This document shows, piece by piece, positions 1 to 8,209 of a DNA stretch of 64,000 nucleotides. Each line of letters starts with the position of its first letter. Position 1 is the stretch's first letter. The stretch is taken from assembly GCA_015060115.1 (NCBI GenBank), contig SUZB01000011.1, forward strand, positions 1 to 64,000, in the 5' to 3' direction. Below the pieces are notes generated by a model, which did no database searches, was not told the DNA's origin, and saw only the letters and a list, made by a program, of their open reading frames with translations. A program made the translations under genes and the position numbers. The DNA is from Rikenellaceae bacterium (GTDB lineage Bacteria > Bacteroidota > Bacteroidia > Bacteroidales > Rikenellaceae).

Positions 1-35
1 TCGGACAGATAACGGGCTTGTAGTTCGCGTCTCAT
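1..35 (-). CDS. possible N-terminal fragment of a gene running off the left edge
   Basis: On the minus strand an ATG at 35-33 opens a frame of eleven codons (MRRELQARYLS) that stays open to the window edge. The AT-rich stretch just upstream of it is typical of Bacteroidetes translation starts. The fragment is too short to recognise a family. It would lie downstream of, and co-directional with, the glycan locus, separated from it by a terminator. It may be a chance frame. Confidence 0.3.
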   Translation of the reverse strand, partial: MRRELQARYLS

Positions 36-128
36 AATTATTTATTTTATGAGTCAACTTTTTTCCGTACAAGACACTCGCACCCCTTCTGCCTCTTGTG
101 CCCCTCTTGTACCACTCAGCTTTAGCTG

Positions 129-176
129 GCGCTCCTCTGGAGCGCAACTATAACAACTAACAACTAACAACTAAAA
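129..176. repeat. GC hairpin plus heptamer array
   Basis: A perfect 7-bp inverted repeat (GCGCTCC, loop TCT, GGAGCGC; 129-145) is followed by tandem AACTAAC-type heptamers (151-176). The same hairpin-heptamer pairing occurs in the opposite orientation at 35783-35828 (loop GTT), so this is a dispersed composite intergenic element. Function unknown. Confidence 0.75.
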
Positions 177-180
177 CAAA

Positions 181-213
181 AGATGCCCAAGTGAGCAGTT
201 CACTTGGGCATCT
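181..213 (-). terminator. terminator after the GH3 gene
   Basis: A perfect 14-bp inverted repeat (181-194 with 200-213) with a 5-nt loop lies 20 bp past the GH3 stop. On the minus strand it is followed by TTTTGTTTT. It closes the glycan locus transcript. A T-rich flank on the other side means it may also work bidirectionally. Confidence 0.85.
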
Positions 214-232
214 TTCGTTTCGGCATTGCTGA

Positions 233-2443
233 TTACTTAACAGCAAATGCAAGGGGCTCGCCAGTGGCTGAGTCGCCAGCTACCCACAACTGGAAGTTGC
301 CTGGCTCAACGACATACTCCATATCGCGATTCCAGAAGGCAAGCTCCGCAACGGGCAACTCAAAGCGGCAGTGCTTGGTCTCGCCAGCCTTAAGCTCAAC
401 ACGCTCGAAGCGCTTAAGCTCCTTAACGGGGCGGACAACCGAGCCAACGAGGTCGCGAACATAGAGCTGAGCCACCTCCGTAGCATCGTAGTTGCCTGTG
501 TTTGTTAGGTCGTACTCTACAACGATGGTGTCGCCCTCGGCATACTCCGCCTTGTCGATAGCGATATTTGCGTACTCGAACTTAGTGTACGAAAGACCAT
601 AACCGAAGGGGAACAACGGGCCGTAGCCGGTATCGAGGTAGTACGATGTACAGCCGAGTGATGTTTGACCTGCCTTCAACGGAATATCGTTGAGTAGGGT
701 CTCGGTGCCACTATTGGGGCGACCTGTCATAGGATGGTTGTAGTAGAAGGGTGCCTGACCAGCATCGCGCAGGAATGTTACGGGCGACTTACCCGAGGGC
801 ACTGCACGGCCGGTGATAAGGTCTGCCAAGGCCTCGCCACCCATAGTGCCGGGGTGGAACGAGTAGAGCATAGCATCGCAGTTCTCAAGGTCGCGCTCGA
901 TGGTGAGGTTACGGCCAGCGATAACAACTACGACAATGGGCTTGCCAGTGGCCTTTAGCGCCTTGATAAGCTCGCTCTGCGCACCCTGAAGGTTAATCTG
1001 CGAGAGTGAGTGTGCCTCGCCAGAGAGAATGGCCTCCTCGCCCACGAATGCTACAACAGCATCTACGCTACGGGCAGCTGCTACGGCTGCGGGGATACCT
1101 GCGGTAGAGGCATCGCGGCTATATGCCAAGGCGGGCTCATAGACAACTTCGTAATCCTTGCGAAGTGCCGTAAGAGGTGTTACGGTATATGCCTCCTCGC
1201 CATCGAAGGCCCAAGTGCCGAGCTGGTCGTAGGGTGCATCTGCCATAGGGCCGGTAACAAGAATTCGCTTTGCCGACTTTAGGGGCAATACATCGTTGTT
1301 GTTCTGAAGCAAGATTGCCGACTCCACAGCGCTCTGCTTGGCCGCTGCCAAGTGCTCAGGGGCGTATGCCACCTGACGAGCAAGCGACTCATCAACATAG
1401 GGGTTCTCGAACAAGCCGAGGCGGAACTTTAGCTTAAGGATGTTGCGAACAGCATTGTCGATGGTCTCAGCCTTAATCTTACCCTCATCAACAAGTGCCT
1501 TGACATACTGAACATAGCCAAACGACATCATATCCATATCGACACCTGCGTTAATCGAGAGCTCGGTGGCGTGCTTCAAATCCTCGGCAAAGCCGTGAGC
1601 AACCATCTCGCCCGATGAATTCCAGTCAGTAACGACCATACCATCGAAGCCCCACTCCTCGCGCAAAATGTCGCGCAAGAGCCACTCATTACCTGTCGAG
1701 GGCAAGCCATCGACATCGTTAAACGAGGTCATAAGCGTAAGTGCGCCGGCCTCGACACACGCCTTGAAAGCGGGGAAGTAGGTGTTGCGCAGTGCACGCT
1801 CCGAAATCATCGTGGTGTTGTAGTCGCGACCACCCTCGGCAGCGCCATAGCCCACAAAGTGCTTGATACAAGCCGCCATAGAGGTGGGGTCGGTGAAGTC
1901 CTCACCCTGATAGCCCTTGACCATCGCTACACCCATCTGAGTGTCGAGATATGGGTCCTCGCCCGAACCCTCGGCGATACGGCCCCAACGGGGATCGCGT
2001 GCAATATCGAGCATTGGCGAGAATGTCCATCTAACGCCCGAGGCGGTAGCCTCGACAGCAGCTACACGAGCGCCCTGCTCAACGAGTGCGGGGTCGAAGG
2101 TGGCTGCCAAGCCGATAGGAATAGGGAAGATGGTGCGGAAGCCGTGGATAACATCGCGGCTAACGAGCAACGGAATACCGAGGCGGCTCTCCTCGACAGC
2201 TACACGCTGTACAGCGTTAATCTCTACGGGGTCTACGATGTTCAATATCGAGCCTACATTGCCCTTGGCAATCTCGCCAGAGAACTGATAACCTCCCGAC
2301 ACTTGATTCATCTGACCAATCTTCTCCTCAAGGGTCATCTTGGCCAACAAATCCTCAACCTTGCGGTCGATTTCATCGCCGGCGGGTGCTGCACAGCTAA
2401 CTGCGAACAGCGCACCAAAAATTAGTAAGTGTTTGAGTCTCAT
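233..2443 (-). CDS. bglX: GH3 beta-glucosidase lipoprotein (BglX-like)
   Basis: A 736-residue glycoside hydrolase family 3 enzyme, expected to release glucose from the non-reducing ends of beta-glucan oligosaccharides. The N-terminus is a lipoprotein signal with lipobox AVSC (Cys17). The GH3 N-terminal barrel includes KHFVGYG near residue 194 and the nucleophile in VVTDW at Asp273 (the usual form is SDW; Thr replaces Ser). The GH3 C-terminal domain follows, and a fibronectin-III-like domain ends the protein. Length and domain order match BglX. It is the last gene of the susC-susD-binding protein-GH16-GH3 run, 33 bp after the GH16 stop, so it probably trims oligomers made by the GH16 enzyme. 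The family is certain. The glucan linkage is inferred from the neighbouring GH16. Confidence 0.93.
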   Translation of the reverse strand: MRLKHLLIFGALFAVSCAAPAGDEIDRKVEDLLAKMTLEEKIGQMNQVSGGYQFSGEIAKGNVGSILNIVDPVEINAVQRVAVEESRLGIPLLVSRDVIHGFRTIFPIPIGLAATFDPALVEQGARVAAVEATASGVRWTFSPMLDIARDPRWGRIAEGSGEDPYLDTQMGVAMVKGYQGEDFTDPTSMAACIKHFVGYGAAEGGRDYNTTMISERALRNTYFPAFKACVEAGALTLMTSFNDVDGLPSTGNEWLLRDILREEWGFDGMVVTDWNSSGEMVAHGFAEDLKHATELSINAGVDMDMMSFGYVQYVKALVDEGKIKAETIDNAVRNILKLKFRLGLFENPYVDESLARQVAYAPEHLAAAKQSAVESAILLQNNNDVLPLKSAKRILVTGPMADAPYDQLGTWAFDGEEAYTVTPLTALRKDYEVVYEPALAYSRDASTAGIPAAVAAARSVDAVVAFVGEEAILSGEAHSLSQINLQGAQSELIKALKATGKPIVVVVIAGRNLTIERDLENCDAMLYSFHPGTMGGEALADLITGRAVPSGKSPVTFLRDAGQAPFYYNHPMTGRPNSGTETLLNDIPLKAGQTSLGCTSYYLDTGYGPLFPFGYGLSYTKFEYANIAIDKAEYAEGDTIVVEYDLTNTGNYDATEVAQLYVRDLVGSVVRPVKELKRFERVELKAGETKHCRFELPVAELAFWNRDMEYVVEPGNFQLWVAGDSATGEPLAFAVK

Positions 2444-2476
2444 AATAGTATGTTTTGTGTTTGTTCTTCGTTGCGT

Positions 2477-3991
2477 TTACTCTATTTTCTGGAAGACACG
2501 CACATAGTCAATCTCGTAGGTTGTGGGCAGGCAGCTCTCGTCGATGCCCATAGCACCGCCCCAGTTACCGCCCCACGCAAGGTTGAGCTTGAGGTAGAAG
2601 GGGTTGAAGAAAGGCCAAGTGTTGTAGTCGCCCTTGCCATCATTCGTGAAGGTGAAGTGGAGCTTGCCATCGAAGTAGAACTTCAAATAATCCTCGGTCC
2701 ACTCTACAGCGTAGGTGTGGAACTCCGATGTGGCGGTCGGGATATGTATCTCGTTGGTCTTCTGCGTGCCGATAGAGTGGTAGTAGGCCTTGCAGTGAAT
2801 CGAAGATGACACATAGTTTTCGTGGTAGCCGACATGCTCCATAATATCTATCTCACCATCATCGGGCCAAGCACGGAAGTTCTTGGGCATCATCCAGAAC
2901 GCAGGCCAAGTACCCTTGCCCTTGCAGAGCTTGAGACGCCCCTCGAAGTAGCCGTATGTCCAGCTCTGCACGGTGTTCATACGCACCGAGCGCACCTTGC
3001 CATCAATCTTCTGTGCCGTAATCTTCAGCGTGCCATCTGATACCTCGGCGATGCGTACACCGTTGTACTTACCGCCCGAAACATAGTCCTGAAGCTCGTT
3101 GTTGCCCCAGCCACCATCACCTGTTTCGTACCACCAGTTGTCGGTAGAGGGTGATGATACGCCCGCTGTGTCGAACTCATCGTGCCATACAAGCTCATAC
3201 CCCTCAGGAGCAGCTATCGAGGGCTCCACATACTCTGCCGTTTCGGGCTTTGTGAAACCATCGGGAGCCACGAAGTTAAACCATACATATATCTTTGCAA
3301 GGTTGGCGTTGTCGGTGCAGTCCAATGTCGCGAGCTTCTGCAAACGCTGGATATCCAACTCCTTAAGGTCGTTGCCTGAGCAGTCGAGATACTCCAACTT
3401 GGTAAGTTTCGTTACATCAAGCTCCGTAAGCGAGTTATTAGAGCAGTCGAGGTAGGTAATATCGGTAAAGTATGTCGCAAGCTCGCTCATATTTGAAATG
3501 CCCTTGCCCGAACACTCAATCTTGCGAATCTCCGAGGCCTCCTTTGTAGAGAGTATGCCATCGCCATCGGTGTCGTAGCTCTCCACGAGTGCTGCAAGGA
3601 AGTTTTCGTCAGCAATCGTTACAGCCTCGATATCGTAGTTCTGCTTTACCCTAAGCTCTATGGTCTTGCCCTTGCGACGGAACTCCAAGACGCCCTCGCG
3701 AACATCGCCCGTCTTGTTCTCCTCGATTGTGAGCTTAAGGGTTGTTGTGCCCTTTACACCACCGCTCGGCTGTGCCTTGACCCAGTCGATTTGTGGGTAT
3801 ACGCCCCACTCGCCATCAGCATCAACAGTGATATTCTGAGTCTGCTTTTCGTAGCTGACAGTCAAAATCTCAGCGCTGAGCGTGATATTGCCCTCACTCT
3901 CGTGTGGCACCTCCTTATTCTCGCCACACGCCACTGCAACCAACGACAGAGTCATTGCCATAATGCTCAAAAGGTAGTGTCTTACTCTCAT
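2477..3991 (-). CDS. GH16 endo-beta-glucanase lipoprotein with BACON, EF-hand-like and leucine-rich segments
   Basis: A 504-residue lipoprotein if started at MRVRHYLLS; a start 22 codons upstream is possible but would place non-signal residues before the signal. The lipobox is AVAC (Cys22). A BACON-like beta-sandwich spans about 34-118, then an acidic loop DTDGDG (140-145, resembling EF-hand/dockerin calcium loops), then leucine-rich repeats with a repeated LDCS motif (about 155-235). The GH16 domain runs from 264 to the end. The catalytic signature EIDIME gives Glu380 as nucleophile and Glu385 as acid/base. GH16 enzymes with this signature usually cleave beta-1,3 or mixed-linkage glucans (laminarinase/lichenase). 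It sits between the surface binding protein and GH3 in the locus and is probably displayed on the cell surface. The calcium and leucine-rich segments between BACON and GH16 are an unusual combination. Confidence 0.92.
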   Translation of the reverse strand: MRVRHYLLSIMAMTLSLVAVACGENKEVPHESEGNITLSAEILTVSYEKQTQNITVDADGEWGVYPQIDWVKAQPSGGVKGTTTLKLTIEENKTGDVREGVLEFRRKGKTIELRVKQNYDIEAVTIADENFLAALVESYDTDGDGILSTKEASEIRKIECSGKGISNMSELATYFTDITYLDCSNNSLTELDVTKLTKLEYLDCSGNDLKELDIQRLQKLATLDCTDNANLAKIYVWFNFVAPDGFTKPETAEYVEPSIAAPEGYELVWHDEFDTAGVSSPSTDNWWYETGDGGWGNNELQDYVSGGKYNGVRIAEVSDGTLKITAQKIDGKVRSVRMNTVQSWTYGYFEGRLKLCKGKGTWPAFWMMPKNFRAWPDDGEIDIMEHVGYHENYVSSSIHCKAYYHSIGTQKTNEIHIPTATSEFHTYAVEWTEDYLKFYFDGKLHFTFTNDGKGDYNTWPFFNPFYLKLNLAWGGNWGGAMGIDESCLPTTYEIDYVRVFQKIE

Positions 3992-4040
3992 TGTGGTAAA
4001 CTCAAAAAAAAATATTGTTTCGTAAATGAATAAAGATAAT

Positions 4041-4077
4041 AAAGGCAAGCAGAGCAAGTGTTGCCCTGCTTGCCTTT
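4041..4077 (-). terminator. intra-locus hairpin between the binding protein and GH16 genes
   Basis: A perfect 12-bp stem (4041-4052 with 4066-4077) lies 13 bp after the stop of the SusE/F-like gene and before GH16. On the minus strand it is followed by the T-rich tract ATTATCTTTATTC. It could be a partial terminator or an RNA-stability hairpin. Either would let susC/susD/binding protein outrank the enzymes in expression. Confidence 0.65.
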
Positions 4078-4089
4078 ATGGTTAGAAAG

Positions 4090-6645
4090 TTACTCCGCCT
4101 CGCGGTGCTCCTGGAGGAGGATATCCTTGATGTTTACAACAGTATTCTCTGCGCAGCCGCCAAAATCAAAGAAGAGGTTAATCTTCGACATATCAATACC
4201 TGGCATATTAGGCACCTTATAAACATAGTCCTCATATGCCGTAAGCGCGTGACGATCTGCGAAATAGAATGTGTTATCATCACCATCAAGCACCAACTTG
4301 ATAGTTACACCAGGATGATCCAAAGTAGAGTTAAGTACTACATAGAAATCGTAGTTCTTGTCTGCTGATGTGGTCATATCAGTCTTGAATGCCACCTGAG
4401 CCTGCCACTGGTCGGTAGTTGCAACAGGAAGAGTGATGGTATAGTCGTTAGTACCATTCTCCTCGAAACCTGGGTTGTCAATTGGAGCCCAACCTGGAGC
4501 GTAATAGTAGGTCATCTCAAGAATATTGCAGTTGAGCCACATATTACCCTCGTATGCGGGATCGTAGATGGTCTGATCACCAAACTTAGCCTTCTTAACC
4601 TCCATATCGAGGATGCCATCGTTGTCGGTGAAGAAGAATGTGTAGTAACCGGGCTCTGTACCCTCGATAGTGTGGATGTTACCATCGTCACCTGGGATGT
4701 GGAATAAGCCATTGTCAGTTACGGTGCCATAATTCTCCTTTTTCCACTCAACACCCCAGTCTGACTGACCGAATACCTTAACCGAGCCACCCTCAGCCTT
4801 CATAGCCAAAGTGATACGATAGGTATTCTCGCCAATCTTAGCGCAAGGAAGTGGAGCTTCGCCTTCACTCCAACCAATAAGGTTATCAACGGTAGGCTTA
4901 CCGCCACCATCACCGATAATCCACAAAGCCTTGCCATTATCGTAGGTAGCCTTCTCACCATTGTACATAGGAACAACCTTGAACCACTTGCCGTCCCACT
5001 TAACGCGGTAGTCGCCATCTACGGCCAAGAACTTAAGCGTTGTGTCGTTCACTATCTCGAAGAAGTCGGGATCGATCCAAGCATCAGCGAAATTAACGCC
5101 TGTTACAGCAATTTCCTGACCCTGTGAGAGTGAGAGCTCAGCGCCAGCACCCTCGGCAACATCCTGGCCATCGAATGCAACGGCGGGAGCCTTCACATCG
5201 CGAGCCTTGAAGATCATCTGCCAGTAGCAACCAGGATTCTCGGCTACTACAACGAGCTTGGTCTCCGAAATCTCGGTTACATGGAATACGGGATTATCCC
5301 AAACATAATCCGAAGGTACATATACCATAGGAGTATTGGCTGCAAGAGTGATAGTCGAGCCATCGAAAGTATAAGTGCTCTCGGTCAAAGGCCACTCGAT
5401 GTCGATATCGGGCTCAGCACCTGGGTTAGGACCAATCTTGGTAACACCCCAGTTGATGTACATCAAGCCGTCAGGACCTGAGTTGTAGATATACTTACCA
5501 TCGGGAGTGAAGGTAATCTCATCGTCGTAGAGGCCGTATGCTGCCTTATCCTGAGGAGGTGCTGACCACCAGCCTGCAGGATTAGCTACTGAATCACCGC
5601 AACCAAGGTGACCCTGAGTATCGGCATCCATTACCCATACCTTACCTGCTGCATCGGTGCCTGCGAGCAACTCCTCAGGACCTGCAACGTGCACGAATGG
5701 TACGAACTGATACTTCCAAGCGATACCGCCACCACCATTCTCGGTGGGCTCCTCATTAACCAACGACAAGGTCTTACGAATGTTACCTACATTGGTCTCA
5801 AGGAAGCGATAACGAGGATTGTCGATAGCTGTCTGGTGAGGAATGTACGAGAGGTTGTGGCCGGGCTCAAGCACGAGGTAAATCTCCTCGATACCAGCCT
5901 CATTCCAGTTGTTCTCGATAGAGTAGGCACAAGTGAAGCTCTCGATAGGAGCCTGATAGTCCTGCTCGTCATCAGCATAGTTACCAGGATAGTTGCCACC
6001 GGCTGCCATGCCCCAGTTTACATATACTGCGCCATCATCACCGGGATTGTAGGTGTACTCACCAGCCTCGGTGAAGGTCAAAGTATCGTCATAAAGACCT
6101 ACGCCATCCTTGCCGTTAGGACCGCACTTCCACCAGTCGGTACCGTCGGTAGTAGCCTTACCGGTCTCAGCGTCGATAGAACCGCAACCAAAGTGGCCAT
6201 CGGTCTCCTTGTCCCACTGCCAAGTGTTAGCCAACGCCTTCATATAGGGCGAAGCATCGAATGGATCACGATAGGTGTTCTCCAAGGTAAACTCACAAAC
6301 CTTTGAGCCTACCGATACACCGTGTGCGTTGTAAGCCTTAACCTCAACATAATATGTCTTAGCCTCGCGGAAACGCAATGAGATGCTATTGCCAGTGTAG
6401 GCATAAGTCTTGTTAGGCTTACCATCAACAGCCTCCTCGCCGAAGATCCACATAGGCACCATACCCTTGTTGTTGAGGGTGAAGGTAACATAGTTTGTCG
6501 CCTGGTCTTCAACGATGGTTACATCAAAATTCTCTGCATTAGGGGCTAATGTCTGATCGGGCTCGATATAGTCGGCAGTACAACCGACAGCGAGCGTCGA
6601 TACAGCTACAAGCGCCGCAGCCATATAATTAAACAATCGTTTCAT
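4090..6645 (-). CDS. SusE/SusF-like surface glycan-binding lipoprotein
   Basis: An 851-residue lipoprotein (lipobox AVGC, Cys22). After an Ig/PKD-like N-terminal segment comes an internal duplication. Copy 1 (about 137-315) and copy 2 (about 323-500) share GHxGCG, WW, GLYDD and VYVNWG/MYINWG motifs in the same order. A SusF-like segment rich in Trp follows (about 590-690). The C-terminal ~120 residues resemble a carbohydrate-binding beta-sandwich (NPGFEENG... to the end). It has no catalytic signature. Its position directly after susD and the many surface aromatics indicate a surface glycan-binding protein that captures the polysaccharide for the SusC/D transporter. The role is inferred from position and architecture. 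The exact family of the duplicated module is not one I can name with certainty. Confidence 0.85.
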   Translation of the reverse strand: MKRLFNYMAAALVAVSTLAVGCTADYIEPDQTLAPNAENFDVTIVEDQATNYVTFTLNNKGMVPMWIFGEEAVDGKPNKTYAYTGNSISLRFREAKTYYVEVKAYNAHGVSVGSKVCEFTLENTYRDPFDASPYMKALANTWQWDKETDGHFGCGSIDAETGKATTDGTDWWKCGPNGKDGVGLYDDTLTFTEAGEYTYNPGDDGAVYVNWGMAAGGNYPGNYADDEQDYQAPIESFTCAYSIENNWNEAGIEEIYLVLEPGHNLSYIPHQTAIDNPRYRFLETNVGNIRKTLSLVNEEPTENGGGGIAWKYQFVPFVHVAGPEELLAGTDAAGKVWVMDADTQGHLGCGDSVANPAGWWSAPPQDKAAYGLYDDEITFTPDGKYIYNSGPDGLMYINWGVTKIGPNPGAEPDIDIEWPLTESTYTFDGSTITLAANTPMVYVPSDYVWDNPVFHVTEISETKLVVVAENPGCYWQMIFKARDVKAPAVAFDGQDVAEGAGAELSLSQGQEIAVTGVNFADAWIDPDFFEIVNDTTLKFLAVDGDYRVKWDGKWFKVVPMYNGEKATYDNGKALWIIGDGGGKPTVDNLIGWSEGEAPLPCAKIGENTYRITLAMKAEGGSVKVFGQSDWGVEWKKENYGTVTDNGLFHIPGDDGNIHTIEGTEPGYYTFFFTDNDGILDMEVKKAKFGDQTIYDPAYEGNMWLNCNILEMTYYYAPGWAPIDNPGFEENGTNDYTITLPVATTDQWQAQVAFKTDMTTSADKNYDFYVVLNSTLDHPGVTIKLVLDGDDNTFYFADRHALTAYEDYVYKVPNMPGIDMSKINLFFDFGGCAENTVVNIKDILLQEHREAE

Positions 6646-6686
6646 AATTGCTTCAATTTTTAAGTTATTATCTTATCGCCAAGTGA

Positions 6687-8198
6687 TTAGTAACCTACAT
6701 TAGGTGTGAGGTTAGGATCCTTGTCAAGCTCTGCCTGAGGCAATGGCCAGTACTTCTTGCCTGAGTGCCAGCCCTCGGTACGCCACTCGTGAGTACCTGC
6801 TGCCAAAACGGTCTCAGCCATACCGGTACGAACCAAATCCCAGTAACGCTTACCCTCGCCCAAGAACTCCTTACGGCGCTCGGCGATGATAGCCTCCTGA
6901 TCGGTGCCAGTATCCTTGCAATTTGCACGGTCGCGAACCTCCTGCAAGTAGCTTGAGCCATCCTTGCCGGTAAGTACTGACAACTCAGCAGCGTTGAGCA
7001 AGGTCTCAGCATAGCGATATACGCGGACATTGTTGCAGTGGTTCATATCGCCATCGGCAATCTGACCGTGGTTGCCATTACGACGAGCTACATACTTCAA
7101 CAAGTAGTAACCAGTACCCTGCCAGCGCCACTTGTCCTCGGGAATAGGATCGTAAACGCTATTGTAATGCAAGATACCACCATTGCGACGGATATCGTCC
7201 TCAGCATACATATCATAAGCGTGCTTAGCAACAGGACCAAAGCCCCAACCATCGCTAAAACCGCTGGCCTCGGTAGCACCAGGGATACCGATAAGCATTG
7301 GATATACAGTACCACCTGCGGTCAAAGGCGAGCCCCAAGAACGGGGAGCACCCTCAGAGGTGTAGTTGATCTCCCAGATTGACTCTGTGCCCCACTCACC
7401 AGACTCCAACCAGATACCTGCGAAGTCATCAACCAAGTCATACTGGCCAGAGTTGATAATCTCCTCCATATAGGCCAAAGCCTGAGGATAACGCTCTGTA
7501 TCGTTCTGATACATAACCATCTCAGCATAGAGCATATAGGCCATAGCCTTAGTTACGCGACCCTCCTCGCCGGCAACAGCCTTCATGGGAAGAGCATCCA
7601 TCTCGAATACTGCCTCAAGGTTCTCTACGCACTTAGCGTAAACCTCGTCAGCGGTGAGCTGCTTGGCAAAGTAGGGAGCAGTGAGGTTCTTATCGTAATA
7701 AGGAATGTTACCCCAGTACTTCCACATAATATTGTAGTAGAAGGCCTTCAAAACAGTAGCCTCAGCGATGTAACGATTCTTCAAAGCCTCGTCCATGTCG
7801 GGAACACGGTCTACATACTCCAACACGATGCAAGAGCGATTAACACCCGAGTAGCAGATAGTCCAGATGCGGTCGAGCTGCTCGGTAGAGGTGAGTGTAT
7901 AGTAGTGAGTCTTAACGATTGAAGGCTGATCACCCTCGTTAGAGCCACCTGCGTAGATATCATCGGCCATTACATCGGGTGTAAGGGTCAATGCATTAAC
8001 ATACTGATCGAAGTAGTCAAGCCAGTTGAGTGAGTCGTAGGCAGCAATCAACGACTGATACATACGCTCCTGGTTGATGAAGTACTCGTCCATAGGCTCC
8101 GAAGAGTTATGCTTGACGGTAACGAAATCCTTACCGCATGACGAGAGCAATACTGCGATTGCGCAAAGTGCAAAAAATATCTTTTTCATAGTCATCAT
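6687..8198 (-). CDS. susD: SusD/RagB-family nutrient-binding lipoprotein
   Basis: A 503-residue SusD homologue. The lipobox LSSC (Cys21 from the first Met) predicts an outer-leaflet surface lipoprotein. The start could also be the Met four codons in (MKKIFF), which gives a cleaner signal peptide. SusD hallmarks are present: an alpha-helical TPR-like N-terminal half (YIAEATVLKAFYYNIM) and a C-terminal region with RKEFLGEGKRYWDLVRTG and the closing WPLPQAELDKDPNLTPN. It forms the lid of the SusC channel and binds glycan. The gene starts 11 bp after the susC stop, so the two are translated from one message. Confidence 0.96.
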   Translation of the reverse strand: MMTMKKIFFALCAIAVLLSSCGKDFVTVKHNSSEPMDEYFINQERMYQSLIAAYDSLNWLDYFDQYVNALTLTPDVMADDIYAGGSNEGDQPSIVKTHYYTLTSTEQLDRIWTICYSGVNRSCIVLEYVDRVPDMDEALKNRYIAEATVLKAFYYNIMWKYWGNIPYYDKNLTAPYFAKQLTADEVYAKCVENLEAVFEMDALPMKAVAGEEGRVTKAMAYMLYAEMVMYQNDTERYPQALAYMEEIINSGQYDLVDDFAGIWLESGEWGTESIWEINYTSEGAPRSWGSPLTAGGTVYPMLIGIPGATEASGFSDGWGFGPVAKHAYDMYAEDDIRRNGGILHYNSVYDPIPEDKWRWQGTGYYLLKYVARRNGNHGQIADGDMNHCNNVRVYRYAETLLNAAELSVLTGKDGSSYLQEVRDRANCKDTGTDQEAIIAERRKEFLGEGKRYWDLVRTGMAETVLAAGTHEWRTEGWHSGKKYWPLPQAELDKDPNLTPNVGY

Positions 8199-8209
8199 TC
8201 GGTTTTAAG

